From positions 1-44,660 of the forward strand of contig JAKSBZ010000137.1 of NCBI GenBank assembly GCA_022360875.1: DNA of 44,660 bases, written 5' to 3'. This stretch comes from Cytophagales bacterium. GTDB taxonomy: Bacteria; Bacteroidota; Bacteroidia; Cytophagales; Cyclobacteriaceae. The position numbers and the translations under genes were made by a program. Under the pieces are notes generated by a model. That model was not told where the DNA came from. It worked only from the letters and a program-made list of their open reading frames with translations, and ran no database searches. Shown here in pieces: positions 7,169 through 15,869 of the stretch (position 1 is its first letter; each line of letters opens with the position of its first letter).

Positions 7169-9367
7169 CTATATTCCCTGTTCCACGAACAAAGTTGAAT
7201 TCATAATTTTCGCCACGGCTTTAACCAAGTTGCCGGCTTTGCGCTCTTTTTTCAGCTTGCTTTTAGTCGTCCATTCAATATCCCACTCAGTCAGCTTCTT
7301 GTAATACGGCTTCAGCTCTTTCTGCGTCAGCGGTTTTTCCGAAGCTTCAAGGAAGTTAAAAAACATATTCATACGCGGAATGTAATAATTCGCATAGATT
7401 CCGTGAATGTCTTTGCTCGCATAGCCCTTCAGACTATAGCCGTCCCATACTGTAATCTGAGCCAGCGCATTTTTTCTGAAGGCCGCTTTTTCTTCTTTGG
7501 TTGTTCCTTTTTGCTCAGCTGCAGCTGCCCATTTGTACAAGCTGTTGTTATGCACATAGGCAATAATTCCCTCCATGCTTTTCAGCCCGTCCAGGAAAAT
7601 TGTTTTTTTAGCTAAATATGTCTGACGGTCGCCTTCCATGTAGGCCTTCAGCGCTTCGTCCAGCCTGTAGCCGGCCTTCATTGATATCAGATGCGAGGTA
7701 TACATAGCCAGATCATATTTGTATTCTGGTATGTTCTTGTATTTGTCAGCGCAGGCCAAAAGCTGGCGCACGGCTTTTTCCATAAGTGCAATATCTGTTG
7801 GGTGGCCTTTGAACGAATAGTCCAGACGAGGGGTTTTGCAATGCAGGTAAGAGCCCCATCCGCCCTGCGTTCTCATCCACCAGTATTTCGACTTGTAGGC
7901 CGCCGAATGAAGCGTCTCCAGCGCCTGGGCCATCTCATTGTCCATCTTCCCGTAGCGGCTTTCGAAATGGCCGTTCATCCATTTCTTCACATCCACAGAC
8001 TGATGCTTCCAAGCCATATCGTAAATCATCTCGTACACCGCCGAGTTGTTTTCAATCCCTTCCGGCAAAACACCGTAGCCTGCGATGTTCTTTACAGGCT
8101 CATTTTGCAGCAAATTCGGCAACTTGTTATACAGCTCAAAATCACCAAACACCGGATTCACCGCTCCGTAATTGTGCACATAGCCAAATCCCCACTGCTT
8201 GCCAAAGAATGCCTCTGATTTCTTCCAGATTCCCTCATAGCGGTCGTTGCCGAAATCCTGAATAAATATTTTGTCCTCCGGTACTTTGCTCAGGAACGAG
8301 CGCATTGACTCCTTGCTCCAGAAAGACTTGTGGCTTCCGAACATCCAGCCCTGCATCACCCAAGTGGCGTTGGGCGCCGCCGCCTGAATCGACTGATAAA
8401 TGCGCTCACCGTATTGCTGCAACTCTTTTTGCTTATTCTCCTTAGTTACAGGAGGATTCATTTCATTAAATGCATCGGCCAGGAAGTGGTCCACATCTCC
8501 GTAAGTTTCTTTGTACAGTTCAATAAAACGCTTGGCGATTTTTGAAAACCAAGGATCCTTCGGATCCATCCAGTAAGTCCGGTAAGCCTTGTCCACACCG
8601 CTCCAACGGCCCATTTTGTAAATTTTCGCCTCAGGATTTTTATTCATAAAAGCCTCGGGCACATAGCCGCTGAAAGCCGGCACAACAGGATGCATACCCA
8701 GCGCGCGCATGCGGCTTAAAGCTTTAAGTTGAAAATCCTTAGCTTGGTTTATATAGGACTGAGGAAGAGGTCCCGCATACAGATTGATGTTTCCCATGCG
8801 ATGCCAAGGCAGGAAAGCAGGCCCTGTCATATGCTTGTTCAGCTCTGCCTGATTCAGGCCAAACTCTTTCCAAAGCTGTTGCCAAACGAATTCCTGTCCC
8901 ATCATTGCCGTCGGCATGTTGATGCCGTGAAGGGCCATCCAGTCAATTTCTTTTTCCCAGCGCTTCCAGTTCCACCAAGGCGTCGAATAGCCAAAAGCGC
9001 AAACATTCAGGTAAAAACGATACTTAAACGGCGTGTAGGTTTTGTTCAGCGTTCTCGCAGGCCATTCCTTCGGCAGGCGAAGCGAAGTATGTTCCCAAGT
9101 GACCAAAGCGGCGTTGATTTCCTTAAGGTACGAGTAGGCTCCGTAAGTCAGAGCTACCTGCGAGTTTCCGCTCACATGCACGCGGTTGTTCTTCACATGC
9201 ACTTCGTAGAATTCCTTTTCAGAGTGTCTTGGAACCAATTCCAGTTTAAAATCTGCTGCTCGCTTCCCCAGAAGACGGGCGAGCACATCCGCAGCACCCT
9301 CAGTCTGCGCAAAAACTGAACTCTGCGCAATTACGAGCACCAAAAAAGCTGTTAATATCTTTTTCAA
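7169..9367 (-). CDS. Secreted alpha-N-acetylglucosaminidase, GH89 (NAGLU family)
   Basis: The 732-residue product matches the NAGLU/GH89 layout. A signal peptide (about 1-20, ending in VFAQ) comes first, then a small alpha/beta domain (about 25-105), a catalytic TIM barrel (about 110-445) and an all-helical C-terminal domain. The two expected acidic catalytic residues are present: E302 in AFNEMNPP and E436 in LPEGIE. GH89 enzymes remove terminal alpha-linked GlcNAc from glycans such as heparan-type chains or mucins. The start is TTG at 9367; no in-frame ATG lies close upstream, and the TTG begins the signal peptide directly. The gene stands alone, with no SusC/SusD pair or sulfatase beside it, so its glycan substrate is unknown. 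A periplasmic or surface location is inferred. Confidence 0.93.
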   Translation of the reverse strand: MKKILTAFLVLVIAQSSVFAQTEGAADVLARLLGKRAADFKLELVPRHSEKEFYEVHVKNNRVHVSGNSQVALTYGAYSYLKEINAALVTWEHTSLRLPKEWPARTLNKTYTPFKYRFYLNVCAFGYSTPWWNWKRWEKEIDWMALHGINMPTAMMGQEFVWQQLWKEFGLNQAELNKHMTGPAFLPWHRMGNINLYAGPLPQSYINQAKDFQLKALSRMRALGMHPVVPAFSGYVPEAFMNKNPEAKIYKMGRWSGVDKAYRTYWMDPKDPWFSKIAKRFIELYKETYGDVDHFLADAFNEMNPPVTKENKQKELQQYGERIYQSIQAAAPNATWVMQGWMFGSHKSFWSKESMRSFLSKVPEDKIFIQDFGNDRYEGIWKKSEAFFGKQWGFGYVHNYGAVNPVFGDFELYNKLPNLLQNEPVKNIAGYGVLPEGIENNSAVYEMIYDMAWKHQSVDVKKWMNGHFESRYGKMDNEMAQALETLHSAAYKSKYWWMRTQGGWGSYLHCKTPRLDYSFKGHPTDIALMEKAVRQLLACADKYKNIPEYKYDLAMYTSHLISMKAGYRLDEALKAYMEGDRQTYLAKKTIFLDGLKSMEGIIAYVHNNSLYKWAAAAEQKGTTKEEKAAFRKNALAQITVWDGYSLKGYASKDIHGIYANYYIPRMNMFFNFLEASEKPLTQKELKPYYKKLTEWDIEWTTKSKLKKERKAGNLVKAVAKIMNSTLFVEQGI

Positions 9368-9479
9368 AGCGATAATAATAATAAATAATTAAACAAATGA
9401 TAGCATTTTATACTATCTACAATTTACACCCAAGCCTCTGTTAAAAAAAATAATAAAGACTATAGAATACATTCTTCTT

Positions 9480-9530
9480 AAAAAAAGAAAAAGGATTATG
9501 ACTAAATAAAAAATCAGTCATAATCCTTTT
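9480..9530 (-). terminator. Strong intrinsic terminator after the oxidoreductase gene
   Basis: A perfect 15-bp stem (9489-9503 with 9516-9530, arm AAAAGGATTATGACT) has a 12-nt loop. On the minus strand it runs into a long U-rich tract. It lies 21 bp after the stop at 9551. Confidence 0.9.
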
Positions 9531-9550
9531 CAGTTCAGGTTCAAAAGCTG

Positions 9551-10540
9551 CTAGTAAGCCAGTACCGCTCTTCCCACGTTTTCTCCCTTAAGTATCTTTT
9601 CCAGATATTCCGGAAGCTGCTCCATCGAAATAATGGTTGCGGCTTCCTCCAGCATGCCTGGCTTCCAATCGGTTGCCAGATGTTTCCAAATCTCTTTTCT
9701 GTGCCCAACCGGACACTCGGCCGAATCAACGCCAAGCAAACTCACTCCTCGAAGAATAAACGGAAACACCGTCATGTTCAGACTCGCATCGTCCACCAAC
9801 CCGCAGCAGGCAACGCTTCCGCCGTACTTAGCCGTTTTTAACAAAGCTTCCAGTGTCTGTCCCCCGCAAGTGTCGACAGCTCCTGCCCACATTGGCTTCA
9901 GAAGCGGTTTGGCCGGCAGTTCTTTTAATTCCGCACGGTCCATTACCTTGCTTGCTCCGATCGATTTCAGGAAATCATGCGATGCCGTTTTCCCAGTCGA
10001 GGCAATCACTTCAAAACCAAGCTTCGAAGCAATAGCCACGGCCATGCTTCCCACGCCTCCGGTAGATCCCGTCACGACAATCGGTCCGTCTTCCGGTGTC
10101 TGCCCGTTTTTCAGAAGCGCATCAATGCATAGCGCGGCGGTAAGCCCTCCTGTTCCCAGTATCATGCTTTCTTTAAGCGTAAGACCGGCCGGCAACGGCA
10201 CCACCCAGGAGCTTGGCACTGAGATATACTGCCCGAATGCCCCCGAAGTATTCATGCCCAGATCATAACTGGTTACGATCACTTCCATGCCTTCGGGAAG
10301 GTTGGCGTCTGAGCTCTTCACAATCACCCCTGAAGCGTCAATTCCCGGAGTATGAGGAAATTTCCGGGTTACTCCTTTGTTGCCGTGCGCCGACAGGGCA
10401 TCTTTATAGTTGAGCCCGGCGTACTTCACTTCCACCAACACATCGCCTTCAGGCAAATCCTCCAGCGTTCTTTTTTCAACTGAACCAATATATTTTCTGT
10501 CTTCGGTTTCCCGAACCACATATGCTTCGAATGATTTCAT
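9551..10540 (-). CDS. YhdH/AcuI-family quinone oxidoreductase (acrylyl-CoA reductase-like)
   Basis: This 329-residue zinc-free medium-chain dehydrogenase/reductase belongs to the YhdH/YhfP group. The N-terminal GroES-like part carries VKYAGLNYKDAL and HTPGIDASGVI. The Rossmann part shows VTGSTGGVGSMAV for NADPH. Family members such as AcuI reduce acryloyl-CoA to propanoyl-CoA, which detoxifies acrylate from DMSP breakdown; others act on quinones or enals, so the substrate is open. I chose the ATG at 10540 (MKSFEAYVV), because the longer frame to 10597 adds a 19-residue unconserved leader. The gene is a single transcription unit with terminators on both sides. No DMSP-cleavage genes are visible nearby. 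Confidence 0.9.
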   Translation of the reverse strand: MKSFEAYVVRETEDRKYIGSVEKRTLEDLPEGDVLVEVKYAGLNYKDALSAHGNKGVTRKFPHTPGIDASGVIVKSSDANLPEGMEVIVTSYDLGMNTSGAFGQYISVPSSWVVPLPAGLTLKESMILGTGGLTAALCIDALLKNGQTPEDGPIVVTGSTGGVGSMAVAIASKLGFEVIASTGKTASHDFLKSIGASKVMDRAELKELPAKPLLKPMWAGAVDTCGGQTLEALLKTAKYGGSVACCGLVDDASLNMTVFPFILRGVSLLGVDSAECPVGHRKEIWKHLATDWKPGMLEEAATIISMEQLPEYLEKILKGENVGRAVLAY

Positions 10541-10582
10541 AGTATTTTTTAGTTTGACAAATGAACATAAAATAAAATCCAT

Positions 10583-10608
10583 AAAAAAAGCTGCCAAATC
10601 AGCAGCTT
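10583..10608 (-). terminator. Intrinsic terminator after the beta-barrel gene
   Basis: Arms AAGCTGC and GCAGCTT enclose a 7-nt loop, followed on the minus strand by TTTTT. It lies 24 bp after the stop at 10633. Confidence 0.8.
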
Positions 10609-10632
10609 CAATGACTTATATCAGATTTGACC

Positions 10633-11169
10633 TCAAAAATAATATCCTACCCGAACAACAAAAGGTTCGGCATAAGGCGATTTTTCGTAATCATGACTGA
10701 AATTATACAAAGCCGTCAGCGTGAAACCACGGGAAAAAAAACCGCCTCCCAGAAAAGTTCCAACAGTGGTTCCCGTCTTCTTGCTGTTTGCATCTGTATC
10801 CCAGTAAGGCGCGCGAAGAAATTCAAGCTCTGCCCTTCCAAAAATATTCTCAGTAATGTTATACCGGCAGAATGCACGATTGCCAAAAATCTTCGAACTA
10901 AACTCTATATCGCTGCCGTTCCGGGTTTCCAGCTTGTATTTATAATACTGAAAAACCAAACCCAAACCGGCCGATAAGCGGTCCGTAAACATATATCCAG
11001 CCTCAGGCGAGGCCTCAACAGTAAAATTATTGGAGCCAAAAGAAAGCCCAAAATTTCCTCCAAAATACGTTCTCTCCCAAAAGCTCTCCTCTCCCCATAT
11101 TTCCTTTTGGGCCCATGCGCTCTGTCCGCAGACAAAAAGAATTAATGCGGTCAAAAAAAATTTTTTCAT
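10633..11169 (-). CDS. Small outer-membrane beta-barrel protein
   Basis: The 178-residue product has a clear signal peptide (MKKFFLTALILFVCGQSAWAQ). After it come alternating hydrophobic and polar segments rich in Gly, Tyr and Phe, ending in VRVGYYF with the C-terminal aromatic residue typical of barrel proteins. It resembles the eight-stranded OmpX/OmpA-like barrels common in Bacteroidota. No plug, OmpA peptidoglycan-binding domain or enzymatic motif is present. Its start lies only 3 bp after the stop of the divIC-type gene, so the two are probably co-transcribed. No specific function can be given. Confidence 0.8.
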   Translation of the reverse strand: MKKFFLTALILFVCGQSAWAQKEIWGEESFWERTYFGGNFGLSFGSNNFTVEASPEAGYMFTDRLSAGLGLVFQYYKYKLETRNGSDIEFSSKIFGNRAFCRYNITENIFGRAELEFLRAPYWDTDANSKKTGTTVGTFLGGGFFSRGFTLTALYNFSHDYEKSPYAEPFVVRVGYYF

Positions 11170-11172
11170 AGA

Positions 11173-11466
11173 CTATTTTTCGTTGATGATGATAAACAGG
11201 TCTTCGGATTTTTTTTTCATGAAATACTTTTCACGGGCAAATTTTTCCAATTGCTCACCGCTCGTCAACAACTCTTTTCTGCTCTTCTTTACTTCCTCTA
11301 TTTGCTTCTGATAGTATTCTTTTTCTTCCTTCAAGCTTTTCAGTTTATTCTGCAGGCGCATCTGGTTTATCAGATCATTGGAGTCCAGAAAAGTCAGCCA
11401 AACCAAAAAAACGGCAGAGACGACAAAATAAAAGTTTTTACAAAAAGCCGGAAGACGGTCAAACAT
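11173..11466 (-). CDS. DivIC/FtsB-type septum formation protein
   Basis: From the ATG at 11466 the product has 97 residues. A short cytoplasmic start is followed by one transmembrane helix (about residues 12-28), then a periplasmic coiled coil (about 35-75, KSLKEEKEYYQKQIEEV) and a short tail containing EKFAREKYFMKK. The family's usual REKY-like motif is visible there. FtsB/DivIC proteins form the FtsQLB/DivIB-FtsL-DivIC complex that activates septal peptidoglycan synthesis. A longer frame starting at 11565 adds 33 residues before the cytoplasmic part and looks wrong. The position downstream of eno is conserved in many bacteria and supports the call. The beta-barrel gene follows after 3 bp. 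Confidence 0.85.
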   Translation of the reverse strand: MFDRLPAFCKNFYFVVSAVFLVWLTFLDSNDLINQMRLQNKLKSLKEEKEYYQKQIEEVKKSRKELLTSGEQLEKFAREKYFMKKKSEDLFIIINEK

Positions 11467-11573
11467 AACAGACAACTTCAAAAAAATATATCTTAATTTC
11501 ACTTTAAAGACTGGACAAACACTCAAACACTTATAGTAAAAGACATTTTTGTGGATCCAGCGCATACATTAAA

Positions 11574-11597
11574 AACCCAAAACATGGGGTTTGGGTT
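11574..11597 (-). terminator. Intrinsic terminator upstream of divIC
   Basis: The 8-bp arms AACCCAAA and TTTGGGTT enclose an 8-nt loop, and on the minus strand TTTAATG follows. It lies between the structured element at 11601-11704 and the divIC-type gene. It would end a short transcript covering that element, or act as a conditional leader terminator. Confidence 0.6.
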
Positions 11598-11600
11598 GTA

Positions 11601-11704
11601 CTGTCTGAGCTAAAGAATTTTAGCTGACAAACGGCTGTTTCTGTTGCTCATGCAACAAACAGCAACAGTCAAAAAACACATGCTATCTTTTTGTTCAGAC
11701 AGCT
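11601..11704 (-). ncRNA. Candidate structured RNA between eno and divIC
   Basis: Read on the minus strand, this roughly 100-nt stretch folds by eye into a closed multi-branch shape. An outer 8-bp stem pairs CTGTCTGA (11695-11702) with TCAGACAG (11601-11608). A long hairpin spans 11634-11663, with 12 bp, a 2-nt bulge and a TCAT/ATGA loop. A 7-bp hairpin, AGCTAAA/TTTAGCT, spans 11608-11625. A terminator follows at once (11574-11597), and the eno terminator lies just upstream, so the element is bracketed. GCAACA occurs twice (11652 and 11662) and can pair with the same partner, which would allow alternative folds. I recognise no known RNA family and see no good promoter. It could be a small RNA, a leader of divIC or a repeat element. 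Confidence 0.4.
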
Positions 11705-11710
11705 AAAAAT

Positions 11711-11740
11711 AAAAAAAAGCCCTCATTTCTGAAGGCTTTT
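11711..11740 (-). terminator. Intrinsic terminator after eno
   Basis: An 11-bp stem (AAAAGCCTTCA with TGAGGGCTTTT, one G-U pair) is capped by a GAAA tetraloop and followed by a run of U on the minus strand. It lies 26 bp after the eno stop. Confidence 0.9.
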
Positions 11741-11765
11741 ATTCAATTTATTCTTTTTTCTTCAA

Positions 11766-13055
11766 TTAGTTTTTGAAGATTTTTTTAGCTGGGTAGTAAG
11801 CTTGTCCGCCCAATTCTTCTTCGATTCTGATCAATTGGTTGTATTTAGCCATACGGTCAGAACGAGAAGCAGATCCAGTTTTGATCTGTCCGCAGTTCAA
11901 TGCTACTGCCAAGTCAGCGATAGTCGCGTCTTCAGTTTCACCTGAACGGTGAGACATAACTGAAGTGTAACCTGCACGGTGAGCCATGTCAACAGCTGCG
12001 ATAGTTTCAGAAAGCGTACCGATTTGGTTAACTTTAACAAGGATTGAGTTACCAACACCTTGCTCGATACCGTCAGCCAAACGCTTCACGTTAGTTACGA
12101 ACAAGTCATCACCTACCAGCTGACACTTCTTGCCTGCCATGTCAGTAAGTTTTTTCCATCCGTCCCAGTCGTTCTCGTCCATACCGTCTTCGATAGAAGT
12201 GATAGGGTATTTGTCGATAAGTTCTGAAAGGTACTGTGCTTGCTCTTCAGAAGAACGCTTAACGCCTTTGTCTCCTTCGAACATTGTGTAATCGTAAACA
12301 CCGTCTTTGTAGAACTCAGAAGATGCGCAGTCAAGAGCGATGAATACTTCTTCACCAGCTTTGTAACCTGCCAACTCGATTGCTTTGATGATGCTGTCCA
12401 AAGCGTCTTCAGTTCCGTCCAAAGTTGGAGCGAATCCACCTTCGTCACCTACTGCAGTAGAAAGGTTACGGTCGTGAAGTACTTTTTTCAGGTTATGGAA
12501 GATCTCACAGCCCATTTGGATTGCTTGAGTGAAATCTTTAGCACCAGCAGGCTGGATCATGAACTCTTGGAATGCGATAGGCGCATCAGAGTGAGAACCG
12601 CCGTTGATGATGTTCATCATTGGAACTGGAAGCGTGCTGCCAGAAACTCCGCCGATGTATTTGTAAAGAGGAAGACCAGCTTCTTGCGCGGCTGCTTTAG
12701 CTACTGCCAAAGAAACACCCAAAATGGCGTTAGCTCCCAATTTTGCTTTGTTGTGAGTTCCATCAAGATCGATCATCGCTTGGTCGATTACTTGCTGCTC
12801 AAATACGCTCATTCCAACCAACTCAGGCGCGATTACTTCGTTTACGTTCTGAACTGCTTTCAAAACACCTTTTCCAAGGTAAACGTTCTTGTCACCGTCT
12901 CTCAACTCAACTGCTTCGTGCTCGCCAGTAGATGCTCCAGAAGGAACAGCTGCTCTTCCTACGAATCCGTTGATTGTTGTTACGTCAACCTCTACTGTAG
13001 GATTTCCTCTTGAATCAAGGATCTGACGTCCTTTAATGCTTTCAATGAAACTCAT
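11766..13055 (-). CDS. eno: Enolase
   Basis: This 429-residue enzyme converts 2-phosphoglycerate to phosphoenolpyruvate in glycolysis. The sequence is full length and shows the family signatures. The N-terminal part has [11 protein letters not shown] and the loop residues [10 protein letters not shown]. The magnesium ligands lie in [14 protein letters not shown] and GDDLFVTN, and the catalytic lysine in [30 protein letters not shown] lies near the C terminus. Its ATG overlaps the carA stop in an ATGA arrangement, so the two genes are translationally coupled. A strong terminator follows. Codon choice is strongly biased, as expected for an abundant glycolytic enzyme. Confidence 0.98.
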   Translation of the reverse strand: MSFIESIKGRQILDSRGNPTVEVDVTTINGFVGRAAVPSGASTGEHEAVELRDGDKNVYLGKGVLKAVQNVNEVIAPELVGMSVFEQQVIDQAMIDLDGTHNKAKLGANAILGVSLAVAKAAAQEAGLPLYKYIGGVSGSTLPVPMMNIINGGSHSDAPIAFQEFMIQPAGAKDFTQAIQMGCEIFHNLKKVLHDRNLSTAVGDEGGFAPTLDGTEDALDSIIKAIELAGYKAGEEVFIALDCASSEFYKDGVYDYTMFEGDKGVKRSSEEQAQYLSELIDKYPITSIEDGMDENDWDGWKKLTDMAGKKCQLVGDDLFVTNVKRLADGIEQGVGNSILVKVNQIGTLSETIAAVDMAHRAGYTSVMSHRSGETEDATIADLAVALNCGQIKTGSASRSDRMAKYNQLIRIEEELGGQAYYPAKKIFKN

Positions 13056-14170
13056 TTGTTTTGCTTTTTATATTGATTAATCAAATCTATAAATTCGTCA
13101 AACAGATACCGGGAATCGTGCGGTCCCGGAGAAGCTTCCGGGTGGTGCTGTACAGAAAACGCATTCTTTTCCACAACCCGGAGACCTTCCACTGTGTTGT
13201 CGTTCAAGTTAATATGCGTGATCTCCACGCTTTCGACTTTCTTCACTGACTCGGCGCTTACCGCAAAACCGTGGTTCTGTGAGGTAATCTCGCTTTTTCC
13301 GGTCAGCAGATTCTTCACCGGATGGTTAAGCCCGCGGTGTCCATGGTGCATTTTGTAAGTCTCGATTCCCATTGCCCGCGCCAGCAGCTGGTGCCCCAGG
13401 CAAATTCCGAAAAGCGGTTTTTTGGTTTCCAGAAGTTTGCTTACCGCCTCCGAGGCATAAGACATGGCCGCCGGGTCTCCAGGTCCGTTGGACAAAAAGT
13501 AACCGTCGGCGTTCCATTCATCAATCTCCTCGAAACTCGTTTGGGCCGGGAATACTTTGCAATATACGTCGCGTTCAAGCAGCTGCTTCAGGATATTCTC
13601 CTTAATTCCGAAATCGAGCACGGCTACGCGGTATTTGGCACCCGGATTTCCCCGAAAAACAGGTTCTTTCACGCAGACCTTGGAGGAAAGCTCCAGATTC
13701 TTCATCGAAGGCACTTTCTCAAGCTCTTTTTTGAGCTTCTCCATATCCAGCTCTTCCGAAGAGATCACGCAGTTCATAGCGCCCTTGCTGCGTATATGAC
13801 GCACAAGCGCCCGCGTGTCTACGCCTTCAATGCCCACCAAGCTGTTCGAAGTCAGGTATTCCTGCAAGCCTTCTTTGGCGTCGTGCCGGCTGTAAGTGTC
13901 TGAAAACTTGTTCACGACCAGACCGAAAATCGCTGGCCTTGCCGATTCGGACTCCTGCGGGTGCGTTCCGTAATTTCCAATGTGCGACGTCGTCGTTACG
14001 ACAATCTGCGAATAGTATGAAGGATCAGTATAAACTTCCTGATATCCCGTCATTCCAGTGTTGAAACAAATCTCTCCTCCTGTCGTTCCTATTTTTCCGA
14101 TCGCCTTTCCTTTAAATACAGTGCCATCTTCCAGTAAAAGAATCGCTTCAGGTTTGGTTTGATACTTCAT
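13052..14170 (-). CDS. carA: Carbamoyl-phosphate synthase small (glutaminase) subunit
   Basis: This 372-residue protein is the glutamine-hydrolysing subunit that passes ammonia to CarB for carbamoyl phosphate, which feeds arginine and pyrimidine synthesis. An N-terminal CPSase small-chain domain (about 1-175) contains LEDGTVFKG and [15 protein letters not shown] class I glutamine amidotransferase domain follows, with the nucleophilic Cys in [11 protein letters not shown] (near residue 256) and the His-Glu pair in [12 protein letters not shown]. No carB lies in the window. The gene overlaps eno by 4 bp and lies 130 bp downstream of the rplQ terminator, so it begins a separate carA-eno unit. 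A weak promoter-like sequence lies upstream. Confidence 0.97.
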   Translation of the reverse strand: MKYQTKPEAILLLEDGTVFKGKAIGKIGTTGGEICFNTGMTGYQEVYTDPSYYSQIVVTTTSHIGNYGTHPQESESARPAIFGLVVNKFSDTYSRHDAKEGLQEYLTSNSLVGIEGVDTRALVRHIRSKGAMNCVISSEELDMEKLKKELEKVPSMKNLELSSKVCVKEPVFRGNPGAKYRVAVLDFGIKENILKQLLERDVYCKVFPAQTSFEEIDEWNADGYFLSNGPGDPAAMSYASEAVSKLLETKKPLFGICLGHQLLARAMGIETYKMHHGHRGLNHPVKNLLTGKSEITSQNHGFAVSAESVKKVESVEITHINLNDNTVEGLRVVEKNAFSVQHHPEASPGPHDSRYLFDEFIDLINQYKKQNK

Positions 14171-14214
14171 CTAAGTGTTGTTTCCGGTTATAAAATTAGT
14201 TATTCCTTGATTGT

Positions 14215-14222
14215 TAAATCTA
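14215..14222 (-). promoter_or_regulatory. Weak promoter-like -7 element before carA
   Basis: On the minus strand this reads TAGATTTA, one base off the Bacteroidota consensus TAnnTTTG. A TTTT rather than TTTG lies 20 bp further upstream. carA needs a promoter because a terminator isolates it from rplQ, but this candidate is imperfect. Confidence 0.3.
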
Positions 14223-14301
14223 TGACATGTATCAGGTTAGAAAAAAATAATTAGGGATTCCTTCGCCGTCCTCATGTCTGATTTCATTTTTAAAAAGGCA
14301 T

Positions 14302-14339
14302 AAAAAAAGGGATTAGAAAAAAATCTAATCCCTTTTTTA
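14302..14339 (-). terminator. Terminator at the end of the S10-spc-alpha block
   Basis: A perfect stem of about 14 bp (AAAAAAGGGATTAG with its complement) encloses an 8-nt loop and continues into U residues on the minus strand. It lies 19 bp after the rplQ stop and separates the ribosomal block from carA-eno. Confidence 0.92.
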
Positions 14340-14357
14340 TGTATCATTCAATATTCA

Positions 14358-14840
14358 TTATTCTGCTGACTCTTTTACACTTTCTTCAGCTTCAGGAGCT
14401 GCCTGCTCCGTCTTTTTCTTACCACCGCGTCGGCTTCGGCGAGATTTCGTTGCTTTCTCTTCCTTGCCGCCCAACAACAATTCGTTGTAGTCAACAAGTT
14501 CGATCAAACACATCTCAGCTCCGTCACCCAGTCGGAAGCCTGTTTTGATGATTCGCGTGTAACCGCCCGGACGGCTGGTTACTTTGCCCGAGATCTCACC
14601 AAACAGTTCCTTCACTGACTCTTTGTTCTGCAAGTAAGAGAAAACCACACGTCTTGAGTGCGTAGTATCTGTCTTACTCTTGGTAATAAGAGGTTCAACG
14701 AATTTTCTAAGTGCTTTAGCTTTCGCTACAGTTGTTTCTATTCTTTTATTAAGAATTAGGGATGACGCCATATTCGATAGCATCGCTTTTCGGTGTGAGG
14801 CGGTTCTCCCTAAGTGATTGAATTTCTTACCGTGTCTCAT
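14358..14840 (-). CDS. rplQ: Ribosomal protein bL17
   Basis: The 160-residue product carries the conserved bL17 core in residues 1-118 ([21 protein letters not shown], then TYTRIIK-like and [15 protein letters not shown]). A charged tail of about 40 residues follows, first Lys/Arg-rich ([10 protein letters not shown]) and then Ala/Glu-rich. Tails like this are usual for the phylum and make the protein longer than the roughly 127-residue E. coli form. It binds 23S rRNA near the exit tunnel. It is the last gene of the block, 5 bp after rpoA, and is followed by a strong terminator. Confidence 0.97.
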   Translation of the reverse strand: MRHGKKFNHLGRTASHRKAMLSNMASSLILNKRIETTVAKAKALRKFVEPLITKSKTDTTHSRRVVFSYLQNKESVKELFGEISGKVTSRPGGYTRIIKTGFRLGDGAEMCLIELVDYNELLLGGKEEKATKSRRSRRGGKKKTEQAAPEAEESVKESAE

Positions 14841-14845
14841 TTTAC

Positions 14846-15841
14846 TTATTCTTCATCAAGTTTATACTTGGACAGGTCCATCCCGAAAGTAAGATTCTTG
14901 TCCGCTACCAACGCCTCCAGCTCGGCCAAAGATTTCTTACCGAAGTTGCGGAACTTCATCATGTCAGAAATCTCCAGACTCACCAAATCGCCCAGGGTTT
15001 TCACATCCGCCGCTTTCAGGCAGTTGTAAGCACGCACAGAAAGATCCAGATCGTTAAGAGCCGTCTTCAACAGCTTGCGCATATGAAGCATTTCTTCGTC
15101 GATAGGTTCCTGCTCAGAGCTGTCGCCTGTTTCGAGAATCAGGTTGGCGTCGTTGGTGAACAAAGCAAAGTGCTTGATCAGGATATTGGCAGCGCCTTTC
15201 AAGGCATCTTCCGGGTGGATAGAACCATCAGTTTCAATATCCAAGGTTAACTGTTCGTAGTCTGTCTTTTGCTCTACACGAGTATTTTCAACACTAAACT
15301 TTACGTTTTTGATCGGAGTAAAGATCGCGTCAACAGGGATGTAGCCGAATACCTGCTCCTGAGGCTTGCTTTCCTCAGCCGGCAAATAACCGCGTCCCTT
15401 CTCGATCGTAAACTCTACCTCCAGATCTTTGGATTCGTCAAGGTTGCAAATCACCAAGTCCGGATTCAGGATTTCAAAAGAAGAAGTAAACTTCGAGATG
15501 TCTCCTGCAGTAAAAGTTTTCTGACCTTTAATGCTAACTGTTAACTTGTTCTCTACAATATCAGAGATTTTCTTGAAGCGGATTTTCTTCACGTTCAAGA
15601 TGATCTCGCATACATCCTCAACTACACCTTCAATAGTAGAGAACTCATGCAACACACTAGGGATCTTAATTCCAGTTACTGCATAACCTTCTAAAGAAGA
15701 TAGAAGAATTCGGCGCAAGGCGTTGCCAATGGTAACACCATACCCTTTTTCAAGGGGCTTGAAGGTAAATAAGCCATGAAAATCATCAGCTTTCTCCATC
15801 ACCACCTTTTCCGGCATTTGAAATGCTAAAATTGAAGACAT
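14846..15841 (-). CDS. rpoA: RNA polymerase alpha subunit
   Basis: From the ATG at 15841 ([13 protein letters not shown]) the product has 331 residues, the usual length. The N-terminal domain (about 1-230) directs assembly with beta and beta-prime and has the [14 protein letters not shown] motif. A flexible linker follows, then the C-terminal domain (about 250-320) with [23 protein letters not shown]-like helix-hairpin-helix sequence, which contacts upstream DNA and activators. A longer frame starting at 15892 would overlap rpsD and add an unconserved leader, so I rejected it. The gene sits between rpsD and rplQ in the classical alpha operon order. Confidence 0.97.
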   Translation of the reverse strand: MSSILAFQMPEKVVMEKADDFHGLFTFKPLEKGYGVTIGNALRRILLSSLEGYAVTGIKIPSVLHEFSTIEGVVEDVCEIILNVKKIRFKKISDIVENKLTVSIKGQKTFTAGDISKFTSSFEILNPDLVICNLDESKDLEVEFTIEKGRGYLPAEESKPQEQVFGYIPVDAIFTPIKNVKFSVENTRVEQKTDYEQLTLDIETDGSIHPEDALKGAANILIKHFALFTNDANLILETGDSSEQEPIDEEMLHMRKLLKTALNDLDLSVRAYNCLKAADVKTLGDLVSLEISDMMKFRNFGKKSLAELEALVADKNLTFGMDLSKYKLDEE

Positions 15842-15869
15842 AGTATAACGAAAAGTTAGGTTTAAATTA

